The position numbers and the translations under genes are program-made. A DNA stretch of 22,444 bases from an uncultured Verrucomicrobiae bacterium (lineage in GTDB: Bacteria > Verrucomicrobiota > Verrucomicrobiia > Palsa-1439): the NCBI GenBank assembly GCA_937927265.1, contig CALBCO010000013.1, positions 1-22,444 on the forward strand. Reading direction: 5' to 3'. Positions 1-8,246 of the stretch are shown here, one piece after another. How positions within the stretch are numbered: the stretch's first letter is position 1; the number at the start of each line of letters is the position of its first letter. The notes under the pieces were generated by a model. The model was not told the origin of the DNA. It saw only the letters and a list, made by a program, of their open reading frames with translations, and searched no databases.

Positions 1-1390
1 TGGCGCTGGCCAGCACGTTGGCATAATGCCGGCGACCGATGAACAAAATCATCAACCCGCTTCCCAAATACGCCCCGAACATCAGCATCGTCTGCAACCC
101 CGGATCGAAGCCGCTCCCCTGAAACGCCACGCCGTTGGCAATCAACACCGCCCCGAACAACAACCACGCCGGCCCCATCATCGCCAAGCTAAACGACACG
201 TCCGTGTTCAGAAAGAACGTGAACGCCGCCACGCTGAAAAACACCGTGGCCGACAACGTGTTCCAACTGTACGGCACGCGCGCCACGTTCGGAAAGAGTT
301 GCAGCAGCGGCGTCAAATCAATCCGCCGTTGGATCGGGCCGAGCACGGGAAACCACGTGCTCAGGCCGTTGTAGGTGTGCAGCGCGACCATCGCGCCGAA
401 CCCGATCCAGAACAGCCGCGAGCGGGCGATCTCCGGCCACCAGCCGTTGGCGGACGGCCGCGTGGCTTCCTGCACGAACCGCGCGACCGGGTAGGCGAGC
501 AACTCGCGTTGCGACCATTGCGGATGCACAATCAGCGCCAGACACAACGCCGCCACCGCCAGCAATACCGCCACGCCGCCCCACAACCACAACGTCGGCC
601 CCCACGTGGCCCACGGCAGCTTCCACACCGGCAAATACTCCGGGCTGCCTTGAATGAATAAGTCCACCGCCACGGGGTCCGGTTGACCGTCGGCCAACAA
701 TACGCCTTTGCCTGCCGGTTGTGGCAGCACCAGGTCCGGCCACGCCGCACTCAATGCCGCCCGGTTCAGCCGGGCCACGTTCGCCGCGCTGCCGGGCGGG
801 ACCGCTGTCAATTCCGGTTGCTGCAACACTTGGTTGATCGCCCACAACAGCCCGCCCTTGTCAGCGGCCGTCAACGGCTCGTCGCGGGCCGCTTTGGCCA
901 GCAGCGGCTGAGCGGATGTCGGCAGCAATTCCCGCAAGCGCGCCCCGATCCCGTCTTCCGCGGCTTGCACGTGCCGGGCCAACGCCGGCCACGAGGTCAC
1001 GTGGCCTTCGCCGAGCAAGGGCGAGCCACCGGGCACGTACGACATCACGTGGACCGATTGCCAGTTGGCCTTGATCTTCAGATAATGGGCCGGTAACGCC
1101 AAGACCGTGGAGAAATTGCGGAAAAAATTTGACCCCGGCCACCCGCACACCGCCAACGCGAGGGCGACGACAACCGCCAATTCGCCCGGCCGCAACGGCC
1201 CGCCTTCGCCCCACCATCGCCAGAGTGGATTCACGAACAACAACAAAAACATCGCCCCGCCAAACACCGAGATCGGCAGCAAATTTCCAATGAGGAATGT
1301 CTGGCGGATGACCGCGTCGTTGAAATACGTCGCGGCGGCAATCCCCAGCCCAAACAACACCCCGATCAATACTGCGCGCCCACTCAACAC
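1..1390 (-). CDS. DUF6785-like polytopic membrane protein, 3' end beyond window
   Basis: This open frame starts at a GTG (1390-1388) and stays open to the left edge, about 463 codons, so the C-terminus is missing. An AAAGG lies six bases before the GTG, and an in-frame TAA sits just upstream at 1400-1402, which fixes the start. My translation of the minus strand shows many hydrophobic segments (for example VLIGVLFGLGIAAATYF and ISVFGGAMFLLLFVNPLW). It also contains a soluble stretch with PAHYLK and SYVPGGSPLL, and a later LLAYPVARFVQEATRP segment. This pattern resembles the large DUF6785/DUF6784 membrane proteins common in Verrucomicrobiota and Planctomycetes. Their function is unknown; a transporter-like role is only a guess. 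The family call rests on recalled motifs, so it is moderate; that the frame is coding is likely, given 1.39 kb without a stop and clear membrane periodicity. Confidence 0.68.
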   Translation of the reverse strand, partial: MLSGRAVLIGVLFGLGIAAATYFNDAVIRQTFLIGNLLPISVFGGAMFLLLFVNPLWRWWGEGGPLRPGELAVVVALALAVCGWPGSNFFRNFSTVLALPAHYLKIKANWQSVHVMSYVPGGSPLLGEGHVTSWPALARHVQAAEDGIGARLRELLPTSAQPLLAKAARDEPLTAADKGGLLWAINQVLQQPELTAVPPGSAANVARLNRAALSAAWPDLVLPQPAGKGVLLADGQPDPVAVDLFIQGSPEYLPVWKLPWATWGPTLWLWGGVAVLLAVAALCLALIVHPQWSQRELLAYPVARFVQEATRPSANGWWPEIARSRLFWIGFGAMVALHTYNGLSTWFPVLGPIQRRIDLTPLLQLFPNVARVPYSWNTLSATVFFSVAAFTFFLNTDVSFSLAMMGPAWLLFGAVLIANGVAFQGSGFDPGLQTMLMFGAYLGSGLMILFIGRRHYANVLASA

Positions 1391-1821
1391 ATCACACCTT
1401 TATTGCTGCCCCCCACCGTACCCCGTCATAGGCAACGCCCAGTGCGCGGTCAAGCACAACCGTTGTTCCACCCGCAAATTCCTCATCATGAGCCAGCGAA
1501 CCCCAGGTCGTGCTGACATTCCTCTCCGCGCCGATCCACCGCTAGCCCACCGGTAGCGGCTGTGGCAGGACGCAATAGTGGTGACGCCCCACCGCACTCC
1601 GAGCCGTTGGCACGCCAGGCGTAGTCATTGGTGAGCCCAATGGTTTTGAAGTGCGCCTCGCCTGCGGCGCTTGGGATGGCAGCGCCAGCAGGTGTTGCGG
1701 TGCCAGCCCAAAGACCGTCACGTCTTTGGGTTCACGCCACACAGGTTTCCGATCCAGTCGTTTCCCCTTCGCGCCCACGATCAGGGCGACCCCAGCCGGC
1801 CCAACCTGGGGCTTGAATCTC
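1391..1821. other. 431-bp stretch without a recognisable gene
   Basis: Between the divergent membrane-protein gene and the secreted protein I find no convincing gene. A minus-strand open frame (1542-1850, 102 codons) and an upstream extension of the 1822 gene both cross it, but neither shows domain-like composition. The notable element is a perfect 9-bp inverted repeat at 1707-1730. The promoters of both divergent genes should lie here, but I could not pick out a convincing -35/-10 pair. Confidence 0.5.
1707..1730. repeat. Perfect inverted repeat, 9-bp arms, 6-base loop
   Basis: CCCAAAGAC (1707-1715) and GTCTTTGGG (1722-1730) are exact reverse complements around the loop CGTCAC. It lies about 90 bp before the secreted protein start. 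No T-run follows on either strand, so it does not look like a standard intrinsic terminator. It could be an operator, an RNA hairpin in the leader, or part of a dispersed repeat. Confidence 0.6.
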
Positions 1822-2319
1822 ATGCGTGAAACCATTATGCGTTGGGGCATGCGGAATTCTCAAATTGTTGGTGGCGGGCTGCTGGTCGCCAGTCTGCTGG
1901 TGATGTTGCCGTTCTTGACGTCGGATGCCTTGGCGCAGCACGGCACGAAAAAAGAACCACCCAAGATGCGCCTCATCAGGGAACCCACGGACATTTACAC
2001 AGGAAAAATTGATAAGATTGACGAAGCCGCGCGGCAGATCGTGGTCAAGGGCAAGATTTTCCAGCGCGAGTTCGAGATTCCCGAAGGTCGGAAATATACC
2101 CCGCCGCACCAAAGTTTGGGCGTCAGGAAATTGGGGCGAAGTAGTTCTGGCACGTTTGCGATCTCGCCCTCGACGAAGATCCGCACGGCCAACAAGACAG
2201 TGGCGTTTTTGAAAGATTTGAAGGTGGGCGACTCGGTGGAAGTGACATTCCGCGAGGTCGGTGAGGGGAATTTCGTGGCTGACATCATCGCGCCTGCCCG
2301 CGAGGAAATCAAGAAATAG
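1822..2319 (+). CDS. Small secreted protein of unknown function
   Basis: A 165-residue product is predicted from the ATG at 1822; in-frame ATGs at 1837 and 1849 are equally possible and none has a strong ribosome binding site. Near the N-terminus, after basic residues, there is a hydrophobic run (IVGGGLLVASLLVMLPFL) and then DALAQHG, a plausible signal peptidase site after ALA or AQ. The mature part has alternating beta-like segments: YTGKIDKIDEAARQIVVKG, then TFAISPSTKIR, then LKVGDSVEVTFRE. This is the texture of a small OB-like or DUF5666-like beta-barrel domain, but I cannot assign a family. It precedes lpxI by 114 bp on the same strand and may be transcribed with it. Acting in the periplasm or outside the cell is inferred from the signal peptide only. 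Confidence 0.7.
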   Translation: MRETIMRWGMRNSQIVGGGLLVASLLVMLPFLTSDALAQHGTKKEPPKMRLIREPTDIYTGKIDKIDEAARQIVVKGKIFQREFEIPEGRKYTPPHQSLGVRKLGRSSSGTFAISPSTKIRTANKTVAFLKDLKVGDSVEVTFREVGEGNFVADIIAPAREEIKK

Positions 2320-2433
2320 TCCGGGCAGTTGTGAACGCACTCCCCAAGACCGTGCGCGTGTTTGCTGTGCAAGGGGCGTGCAAGGTCAACCAGCCTGGCC
2401 ATCGCGACGGCGAGGGCAGCAGCGGTTCATGGC

Positions 2434-3249
2434 ATGGAAACATTTGGTCTCATCGCTGGAAATGGTCAATTCCCGTTGGTGCTTGCCCGCGCCTTACGGC
2501 AGGGCGGACACCGCATCGTGGCCGCCGCCTTCGAGGGCGAGGCCGACCGACAAATTGAACAACTCGCCGACACAACCGAGTGGGTCGGCGTCGCGCAACT
2601 CAACAAATTGATCAAAGTGTTCACGAGCCGCGGGATTTCCCGTGCGTTTATGGCTGGGGGGATCACTCCCGGCAAACTGTTCACGAACCTCGCGTTTGAC
2701 CTGCGCGGCTTGGCGTTCGCAGCCCGCGTCAAAATCCGTAATGCCGAAACCATCTTCGGCGGCGTCGTGGCGGAGTTTCAAAAGGATGGCGTCGAGTTGC
2801 TCGATGCCCGTCCGTTTCTGGGCGACGCCGTGCCGTCGCCGGGATGTCTGACTGGCAAGCCCCCCACGGATGGTCAGCAAGAGGACATCGCGTACGGGCT
2901 GAGAATTGCCAAAGCTGTCAGCGCGCTCGACATCGGTCAGACCGTTGTGGTCAAACGTGGCACGGTGCTGGCCGTTGAAGGTTTTGAGGGTACGGATGAA
3001 TGCATCCGACGGGGCGGCGCCCTCGGTGGCGACAAAGGCGGTGCTGTCGTCGTCAAAGTGAGCAAACCCAACCACGATTTTCGGTTCGACATCCCCTGCG
3101 TCGGGCCACGAACGATTGAGTCGTGTGTGGCCGGTCGGATTGCGGTGTTGGCAACGGAAGCGGGCCGGAGCCTGTTACTCGGCCGGGCGGAAGTAATTGC
3201 GGCGGCCGAACAACATGACATCCGCCTTGTGGCCGTGGAGTCTCAATGA
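2434..3249 (+). CDS. lpxI: UDP-2,3-diacylglucosamine pyrophosphatase LpxI
   Basis: LpxI cleaves UDP-2,3-diacylglucosamine to lipid X and UMP, the step before lipid A disaccharide formation, in the cytoplasm or at the inner membrane face. It replaces LpxH in many bacteria. The ATG at 2434 gives 271 residues, the usual family length, and begins METFGLIAGNGQFP, the conserved N-terminal GxGxxP nucleotide-binding segment. The C-terminal catalytic domain (formerly DUF1009) is clear: DIAYGLRIAKAVSALDIGQ, VVVKRGTVLAVEGFEGTD, then KVSKPNHDFRFDIPCVGPRT. The frame is open upstream to a TTG at 2362, but that extension has no homology character. The start region lacks a good ribosome binding site. Its TGA overlaps the ATG of the next gene (ATGA at 3246-3249), so the two are translationally coupled, and lpxB follows one gene later. 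Confidence 0.92.
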   Translation: METFGLIAGNGQFPLVLARALRQGGHRIVAAAFEGEADRQIEQLADTTEWVGVAQLNKLIKVFTSRGISRAFMAGGITPGKLFTNLAFDLRGLAFAARVKIRNAETIFGGVVAEFQKDGVELLDARPFLGDAVPSPGCLTGKPPTDGQQEDIAYGLRIAKAVSALDIGQTVVVKRGTVLAVEGFEGTDECIRRGGALGGDKGGAVVVKVSKPNHDFRFDIPCVGPRTIESCVAGRIAVLATEAGRSLLLGRAEVIAAAEQHDIRLVAVESQ

Positions 3250-4274
3250 ACAAACCCATCAAAGTCGGTGTGGTCGGCGTCGGCCATCTGGGCCAACATC
3301 ACGCGCGGTTATACACGGAGTTGGCCAAGTCCAACAACCGCCTATGCCAGTTTGTAGGAGTACATGACGCTCAAACAGCAAAAGCCCAGGAGATCGTGCG
3401 CCGGCATGGCGGGCAGGTCTTCGGCACTCTCGCCGAACTGATTGCCGCCGTGGACGCCGTCAGTGTGGCGACCCCGACGGAGTTCCACCACGATGTCGCT
3501 CGTCCATTTCTGGAAGTAGGCCGGCATGTGTTGGTGGAAAAACCCATCACCCGTACGCCCGCCGAGGCCGAGGCGCTGGTGCGGTTGGCACGTGAACAAC
3601 GTTGCGTGCTGCAAGTGGGCCACGTGGAACGGTTCAATCCGGTGTTGCGCTATCTGACCGGCATGCTGATAGAGGCAGGTTTCATCGAGGTCCACCGGCT
3701 CTCGCCGTACCCGGCCCGCTCGACGGACATTGGCGTCGTGCTGGACTTGATGATTCATGATCTCGACATCGTGTTGGCGTTGGTGAAATCCCCGCTGACG
3801 AACCTTGACGCAGTGGGCATTCCGGTCTTGAGCGCAAACGAGGACATTGCCAACGTCCGGCTGCGGTTTGCCAACGGGTGTGTCGCCAACATCACCGCCA
3901 GCCGAATCAGTCCGGAAAAGATGCGCAAGATTCGTGTGTTTGGCCGCACAACCAACGGCGCCGCGTATTTGTCGCTCGATTACCAGAAACAGGAAGGGAT
4001 GATCTACCGGATCGCGGCCGACACCGCTCAGGAATCCAGCCTGTTGAAGAAATTACTGGCCGGTAAACACGCCACCGTGATCAGTGAATTTGCCGGCAAG
4101 AAGATTATCCGCGAACCCGTCCCCATCGAATGCGACGAACCGCTCAAACTCGAACTCCAACATTTCCTCGAATCCATCCGCGACCGGCATGATCCCTTGG
4201 TGACTGGTGAAGCCGCCAAGCAGGCGCTCGAAGTGGCGATGGAAATCACCGAGCTGATCCAGCGACGACGATGA
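3246..4274 (+). CDS. Gfo/Idh/MocA oxidoreductase, GnnA-like, inside the lipid A block
   Basis: This 342-residue protein is a nucleotide-dependent sugar oxidoreductase. The Rossmann glycine motif GVGHLG is at residues 11-16. The family lysine motif EKP is at 98-100 (HVLVEKPITRTPAEAEAL), and a likely catalytic histidine is H171 in MIHDLDI. The segment GHVERFNP at 125-132 is typical of the subgroup found next to lpx genes. It overlaps lpxI by four bases and lpxB by four bases, so it belongs to the lipid A operon. The best-known lpx-linked member is GnnA, which oxidises UDP-GlcNAc at C3 so that the partner aminotransferase GnnB can make UDP-GlcNAc3N. No GnnB-like gene is in this window. The Gfo/Idh class is certain; the GnnA role is an inference from context and motif. 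Confidence 0.9.
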   Translation: MNKPIKVGVVGVGHLGQHHARLYTELAKSNNRLCQFVGVHDAQTAKAQEIVRRHGGQVFGTLAELIAAVDAVSVATPTEFHHDVARPFLEVGRHVLVEKPITRTPAEAEALVRLAREQRCVLQVGHVERFNPVLRYLTGMLIEAGFIEVHRLSPYPARSTDIGVVLDLMIHDLDIVLALVKSPLTNLDAVGIPVLSANEDIANVRLRFANGCVANITASRISPEKMRKIRVFGRTTNGAAYLSLDYQKQEGMIYRIAADTAQESSLLKKLLAGKHATVISEFAGKKIIREPVPIECDEPLKLELQHFLESIRDRHDPLVTGEAAKQALEVAMEITELIQRRR

Positions 4275-5380
4275 AGCCGATCATGTTCCTGGCGGGTGAG
4301 GCCTCCGGCGATAGTCATGCGGCGGCAGTCATCCAATGCCTTCGGGCCGAGTCCCCGAAACAGGAAATCTTCGGCGCTGGCGGACCGAAGATGCAGGCGG
4401 CAGGGATGGTACTGCTTGCGGACCTCACCAAACATGCCGTCGTGGGATTGACGGAGGCAATCAAGAAATACTGGATTTTCCGCCGCATCTTCTTTGAACT
4501 GCTGGCCGCCGTGGAGCGGCGCCGGCCGGCCGCGGTGGTGTTGGTGGACAATCCGGGCTTCAATCTACGGTTCGCCCGCGAAGTCAAACGACGCTCTCCG
4601 GCAACAAAGATCATTTATTACATCTCCCCGCAAGTTTGGGCGTGGCACGCCGGCCGGGTGCAACAGATGGAGCGCGACGTGGATTTGTTGCTGAGCATCT
4701 TCCCGTTCGAAAAAGTCTGGTTCGCACAACACGCGCCGAAACTCCGCGTCGAATTCGTCGGCCACCCGATGATCGAACAACTAGCAGCCACGCCGCCGCC
4801 ACCGCGCGAGCCGCGGCTGGTGTTGTTCTTGCCCGGCAGCCGCCGCAAGGAAATTTCCCACATCTACCCGCTGATGCTTCGGACCATGGAATTTTTGCCG
4901 GCCGATGTGCAATACGTCGCCGTGGCGGTCAACCACGAGATGGCCGATCTACTACGCCATCCGCGGGTGCAGGTGGAAGTCGGCAACGCCCGCGATTGGA
5001 TGCGGCGCGCAACGGCTACGATCGTCGCCAGTGGTACCGCGACACTCGAATGCGCCTGCCACGGCCTCCCGATGGTCGTGGTCTATCATGTACACTGGAT
5101 CACTTATCTACTGGGCCGGTTGCTGGTGAACGTGCGCTGGCTGGCGATGCCAAACCTGATTGCCGGCCGGGAAATCGTGCCCGAACTGATTCAAGGCGCG
5201 GCTAGTCCCGCGCGAATCGCGGCGCAACTGCGGCCGTTGCTCGACGAGCCGGAGCGCCGCGCCGCCATGCAACGCGAGTTGGCGGCTGTTGTTGCGCAAT
5301 TGGGCAGCCCCGGCGCCAGCCCCCGCGTGGCCCGGCTTATTGGGGACACTCTCCGGCAACCACCAAATGCCGATCCGTGA
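4271..5380 (+). CDS. lpxB: Lipid-A-disaccharide synthase LpxB
   Basis: LpxB is a peripheral inner-membrane glycosyltransferase (GT19) that joins UDP-2,3-diacylglucosamine to lipid X, the product of LpxI, giving the lipid A disaccharide 1-phosphate. The 369-residue product has the full set of family motifs: GEASGD at residues 9-14, GAGGPKM, VDNPGFN, the hallmark ISPQVWAW, then FPFE, FVGHP and the C-terminal nucleotide-binding SGTATLE. Length is normal. The ATG overlaps the TGA of the preceding oxidoreductase (ATGA at 4271-4274), indicating coupling. The last 44 bp overlap the 3' end of the convergent methyltransferase gene on the minus strand. Confidence 0.96.
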   Translation: MKPIMFLAGEASGDSHAAAVIQCLRAESPKQEIFGAGGPKMQAAGMVLLADLTKHAVVGLTEAIKKYWIFRRIFFELLAAVERRRPAAVVLVDNPGFNLRFAREVKRRSPATKIIYYISPQVWAWHAGRVQQMERDVDLLLSIFPFEKVWFAQHAPKLRVEFVGHPMIEQLAATPPPPREPRLVLFLPGSRRKEISHIYPLMLRTMEFLPADVQYVAVAVNHEMADLLRHPRVQVEVGNARDWMRRATATIVASGTATLECACHGLPMVVVYHVHWITYLLGRLLVNVRWLAMPNLIAGREIVPELIQGAASPARIAAQLRPLLDEPERRAAMQRELAAVVAQLGSPGASPRVARLIGDTLRQPPNADP

Positions 5381-5987
5381 TCGTGCGCACCCGCAACCAC
5401 TGCAAACCGGCCGCCGCGAGCTGTCGACGTACCTCCACCGGCGTGAAGGCCGCAAGCAACGAGTTGTCGAAGTCTCGTTGCAATATGGCTGGCTCGCCCG
5501 CGGCATATTTGCGGGTGAGGATTTTTGCGGCCGACCGCGTCGCCGGGCGACGCAAGTCCACTACGAACACCAGCGTCCCAGCCGCGGCGTACCGGTGAAC
5601 GGTTTGCCATAAGACGGCCGGGTCCGGCAGGTGATGCAGCAGGCTGCTGGCCAGAATGACATCGTACGTGCGAGCCGACAGCCGCACCGCGGGTAGGTAA
5701 CCGTGGATCAGTTTGATTCGGGGGTGACGCGGCGCATGTGCCAACATCGCCGCTGAGCCATCCACGGCATGAAACCGGTAGCCAGGGTTGGCCGTGGCGA
5801 ACCGCCGAGTCACATCGCACGGGCCGCAGCCGAGGTCGAGGACGAGGGCGCGTTCGGGCCGGTGGGGAAACAGTTTGGCAAACAGCACTGGATACAGACT
5901 GTGCGCCGACTCGAAGTCCGCTTCGGCGTAGGCGCGGGCCTGCTCGTCGTCGAGCATCAATTCGGGTTCGGGAATACGCTTCATCAT
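5337..5987 (-). CDS. Class I SAM-dependent methyltransferase
   Basis: The protein begins near MMKRIPEPELM and has the SAM-binding motif I VLDLGCGPCDVT, an acidic motif II region (FHAVDGSAAMLAHA) and the LHHLP motif after DVILASSL, all typical of the methyltransferase type 11 fold. I chose the ATG pair at 5987/5984 because conservation should start at KRIPEPELM; a GTG at 6011 would add eight residues. Neither start has a strong ribosome binding site. It is the last gene of a minus-strand set after ispA, 33 bp downstream. The substrate is unknown. Its location beside a prenyl synthase makes a prenylated or quinone-type acceptor conceivable, but nothing in the sequence shows this. Its final 44 bp lie antisense to the end of lpxB. 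Confidence 0.88.
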   Translation of the reverse strand: MMKRIPEPELMLDDEQARAYAEADFESAHSLYPVLFAKLFPHRPERALVLDLGCGPCDVTRRFATANPGYRFHAVDGSAAMLAHAPRHPRIKLIHGYLPAVRLSARTYDVILASSLLHHLPDPAVLWQTVHRYAAAGTLVFVVDLRRPATRSAAKILTRKYAAGEPAILQRDFDNSLLAAFTPVEVRRQLAAAGLQWLRVRTITDRHLVVAGECPQ

Positions 5988-6020
5988 CTGACCGATGCGG
6001 TAGTGGGACACCCGTCGTTG

Positions 6021-6890
6021 TTAGTGTTGCCGGGTCAGGAAAAAATCCGCAATCGCAGCCAGTGGAGCGGCCCTTGTTCCAAAAGACTTGAGCTGCCGGT
6101 GGGCATCAGCAATCAATTCGGCGGCCATTTGCCGAGACTTCTCCACTCCGAGCAACTTCGGGAAGGTGCTCTTTTGGTTCTTGGCGTCCGCGCCGACGCT
6201 TTTGCCCATGACTTCTTTGGTACTGGTGACATCCAGCACGTCGTCAATGATTTGAAAGGCCAAACCGAGGTCATCGCCATACCGGGTCAACCGTCGGAGT
6301 TGGGCAGGCGTGGCACCGCCGGCCATGGCGCCCAGCCGGATGGCCGCCGTGATGAGCGCACCGGTCTTGTTGCGGTGGGTGGCGATGACTTCCTGGAGTG
6401 TGGCGGCGCGGTTCTCGTTTTCCAAGTCCTGCACTTGGCCGGCAATCAACCCGCGACTGCCGGCGGCGCTGGCCAGTTCCTTGACGTAACGAACATCGCC
6501 TGCAGCAAGGGCAAATGCCTCCGTCAGCAACGCGTCCCCAGCAAGCACAGCGATGCCTTCACCGAACACCTTATGGTTGGTCGGCTGACCGCGGCGGAAA
6601 TCGTCGTCGTCCATGCACGGCAGATCGTCGTGAATGAGCGAGTAAGTGTGGATGCATTCGACGGCGCAGGCCAACGGCATCGCCGCCGCCGGTTTGCCGC
6701 CGACGGCCTCGCAGGCGGCAAGGGTCAACACGGGGCGGATGCGTTTGCCGCCAGCAAACAGAGAGTAGCGCATTGCTTTGTGAATTGTGGCCGGGGGTGT
6801 CGTCGCGGCGGGAATGAGCCGGTCGAGGGCGGTATTGATGCGCGCACCGGTGGTTTGGAGGTACCTTTCGAGATTGAAAGGCTGCGTCAT
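6021..6890 (-). CDS. ispA: Farnesyl diphosphate synthase (short-chain prenyltransferase)
   Basis: IspA condenses dimethylallyl or geranyl diphosphate with isopentenyl diphosphate to give farnesyl diphosphate, a precursor of undecaprenyl phosphate and quinones. The 289-residue product has both aspartate-rich motifs: first D88-D89 through D94 in IHDDLPCMDDDD, with the short insertion typical of bacterial IspA, and second DDVLD at 216-220. The GGKRIRP motif is at residues 47-53. Length is as expected. It starts six bases after the stop of the mutarotase-like gene and is followed closely by the methyltransferase, so the three are probably co-transcribed. GGPP synthase is the main alternative, but the spacing in the first motif favours FPP synthase. 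Confidence 0.95.
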   Translation of the reverse strand: MTQPFNLERYLQTTGARINTALDRLIPAATTPPATIHKAMRYSLFAGGKRIRPVLTLAACEAVGGKPAAAMPLACAVECIHTYSLIHDDLPCMDDDDFRRGQPTNHKVFGEGIAVLAGDALLTEAFALAAGDVRYVKELASAAGSRGLIAGQVQDLENENRAATLQEVIATHRNKTGALITAAIRLGAMAGGATPAQLRRLTRYGDDLGLAFQIIDDVLDVTSTKEVMGKSVGADAKNQKSTFPKLLGVEKSRQMAAELIADAHRQLKSFGTRAAPLAAIADFFLTRQH

Positions 6891-6896
6891 GGAAAA

Positions 6897-8039
6897 TCAG
6901 GTATGGAGGAATTTGACGTCCAACGGCACCGTGGTTTCCTCACCGTCGGTGCTGACGAGGGTGACGTGGTCCGAATTGCACTTGAGTTCGGCGACGCGGT
7001 CAAATTCATCGGAAATCGGCGCGACGCCCATGATGTAGCGTAACGTGAAGGGTCGGTCGGGATCCAAGACGTGATGAGTTCGGTAGCCGGCTTCGGTCAG
7101 CAGGTTGGGCGCGGCGGAGGCGGCCAGGCCGTAATGAAAGTACGCAGTCAGGTCTTCGACACCGAGCACGTTGACGTGGCGGCCATTCCATGGCGGATAA
7201 TGCCGTCCGCCATTGGACAGCCAGAGCAGCGTCGCTGCCAACACGCGCGGGTCGCGCAAGGCAAACCAGACATAACGTTGATCGGGAAAGGCCACGGCAG
7301 TCCAGGCAAGTTTCAGATTCGGGTCGGCCACCAGCAGAACAATGTCTTCAAAGCCACGTCGGGCGGGATAGTGGCTGAGATCGGTCGTGTCGCCTGTGAT
7401 GGTCGGCACGGCGCTCAACGAGTGAAAGACCGCGCCCGGCTGGAGCATGGAGTAGCCTTTGGCGGCTGGGTTTTCGACTGGTTCGGGCGGTACTTGGGCA
7501 TAGGCCACACGGGAGGTGGACAACCGACCTGCGCCTTCGTGATCAGGGAATTGCAGAGTGGCGTGATGCCCGAAGTTCATCGGGCCACGGAAACCAGTAA
7601 GGGTGTGTTCTTGGTATACCACGGGGTGGCCACTGATGAGACGGATGCGCTTGTCCACGCGGCCGCGGCGGATTTTGGTATTCAAGGTAAGGTGTAATGT
7701 GACCGACTGGGCTCCGTGCTCGATGCCGGCGCATTTCCAACGGGCGTTGGCGGTTTCGCCGTGCACGGGATGGCGTTCTCCGTGGTAGGGCTGCGTGTTA
7801 GCGCCAAACGGCAGACAAAAAAAATCGCCGCGCAACACACGCAAGATCGGCGGTATGTCAGAGGTGAGTTTTTCTTTCCACCACGGTGCAATGGCAAACG
7901 GTTGCACAGTCTGTCGCCCAAGCTTGAACGTGACCGGCGCGAGATGACCGCCGGTTTCCGTCACTGCCGCCTCAACAGTTTTGGTGGCAATCAGAAAAGA
8001 TTTTTGTCCGCAAATCGCTCGCGTTTTCATCCGGTTCAT
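6897..8039 (-). CDS. Aldose 1-epimerase (mutarotase)-like conserved protein
   Basis: The 380-residue soluble protein has the flow of the galactose mutarotase-like beta-sandwich fold. Landmarks are an N-terminal ETGGHLAPVTF, then FFCLPFGANTQPYHG and HPVHGETANARW, then VYQEHTLTG, and near the C-terminus FTLRYIMG. In aldose epimerases a histidine in such an HG context acts in ring opening, but I cannot identify the catalytic pair with certainty. No signal peptide is evident. The start ATG at 8039 has GGAGGG about nine bases upstream on the minus strand; a second ATG three codons later is possible. It leads a three-gene set with ispA and the methyltransferase. The substrate is unknown, and it could be a carbohydrate-binding protein rather than an enzyme. 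Confidence 0.78.
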   Translation of the reverse strand: MNRMKTRAICGQKSFLIATKTVEAAVTETGGHLAPVTFKLGRQTVQPFAIAPWWKEKLTSDIPPILRVLRGDFFCLPFGANTQPYHGERHPVHGETANARWKCAGIEHGAQSVTLHLTLNTKIRRGRVDKRIRLISGHPVVYQEHTLTGFRGPMNFGHHATLQFPDHEGAGRLSTSRVAYAQVPPEPVENPAAKGYSMLQPGAVFHSLSAVPTITGDTTDLSHYPARRGFEDIVLLVADPNLKLAWTAVAFPDQRYVWFALRDPRVLAATLLWLSNGGRHYPPWNGRHVNVLGVEDLTAYFHYGLAASAAPNLLTEAGYRTHHVLDPDRPFTLRYIMGVAPISDEFDRVAELKCNSDHVTLVSTDGEETTVPLDVKFLHT

Positions 8040-8246
8040 TCGTATTTACCCTCCACCATCCCGAACTCGTCTCGTTACTCCCATGCCAGATTGGCTAAAT
8101 GTCCGTCATCTGTCCAGCCAAACTTCATCGAGCAATTGGATCACCTGAATCATTAGCGCCGCACCCGCCAGCCCGACAGAGGAGACCAGAAACCAGCAAG
8201 GACCAGAATACAGAGATGACACGGAGCGACAGCAAAGCCACAGCCG

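Noticed and set aside
318..845. Minus-strand 175-codon Gly/Arg-rich open frame within the left-edge gene
   Set aside because: It is out of frame with the membrane-protein frame that stays open from 1390 to the window edge and has low-complexity shadow composition.
5769..7043. A 424-codon plus-strand open frame opposite ispA and its neighbours
   Set aside because: It crosses three real minus-strand genes and has no family character; ispA and methyltransferase motifs on the other strand are decisive.
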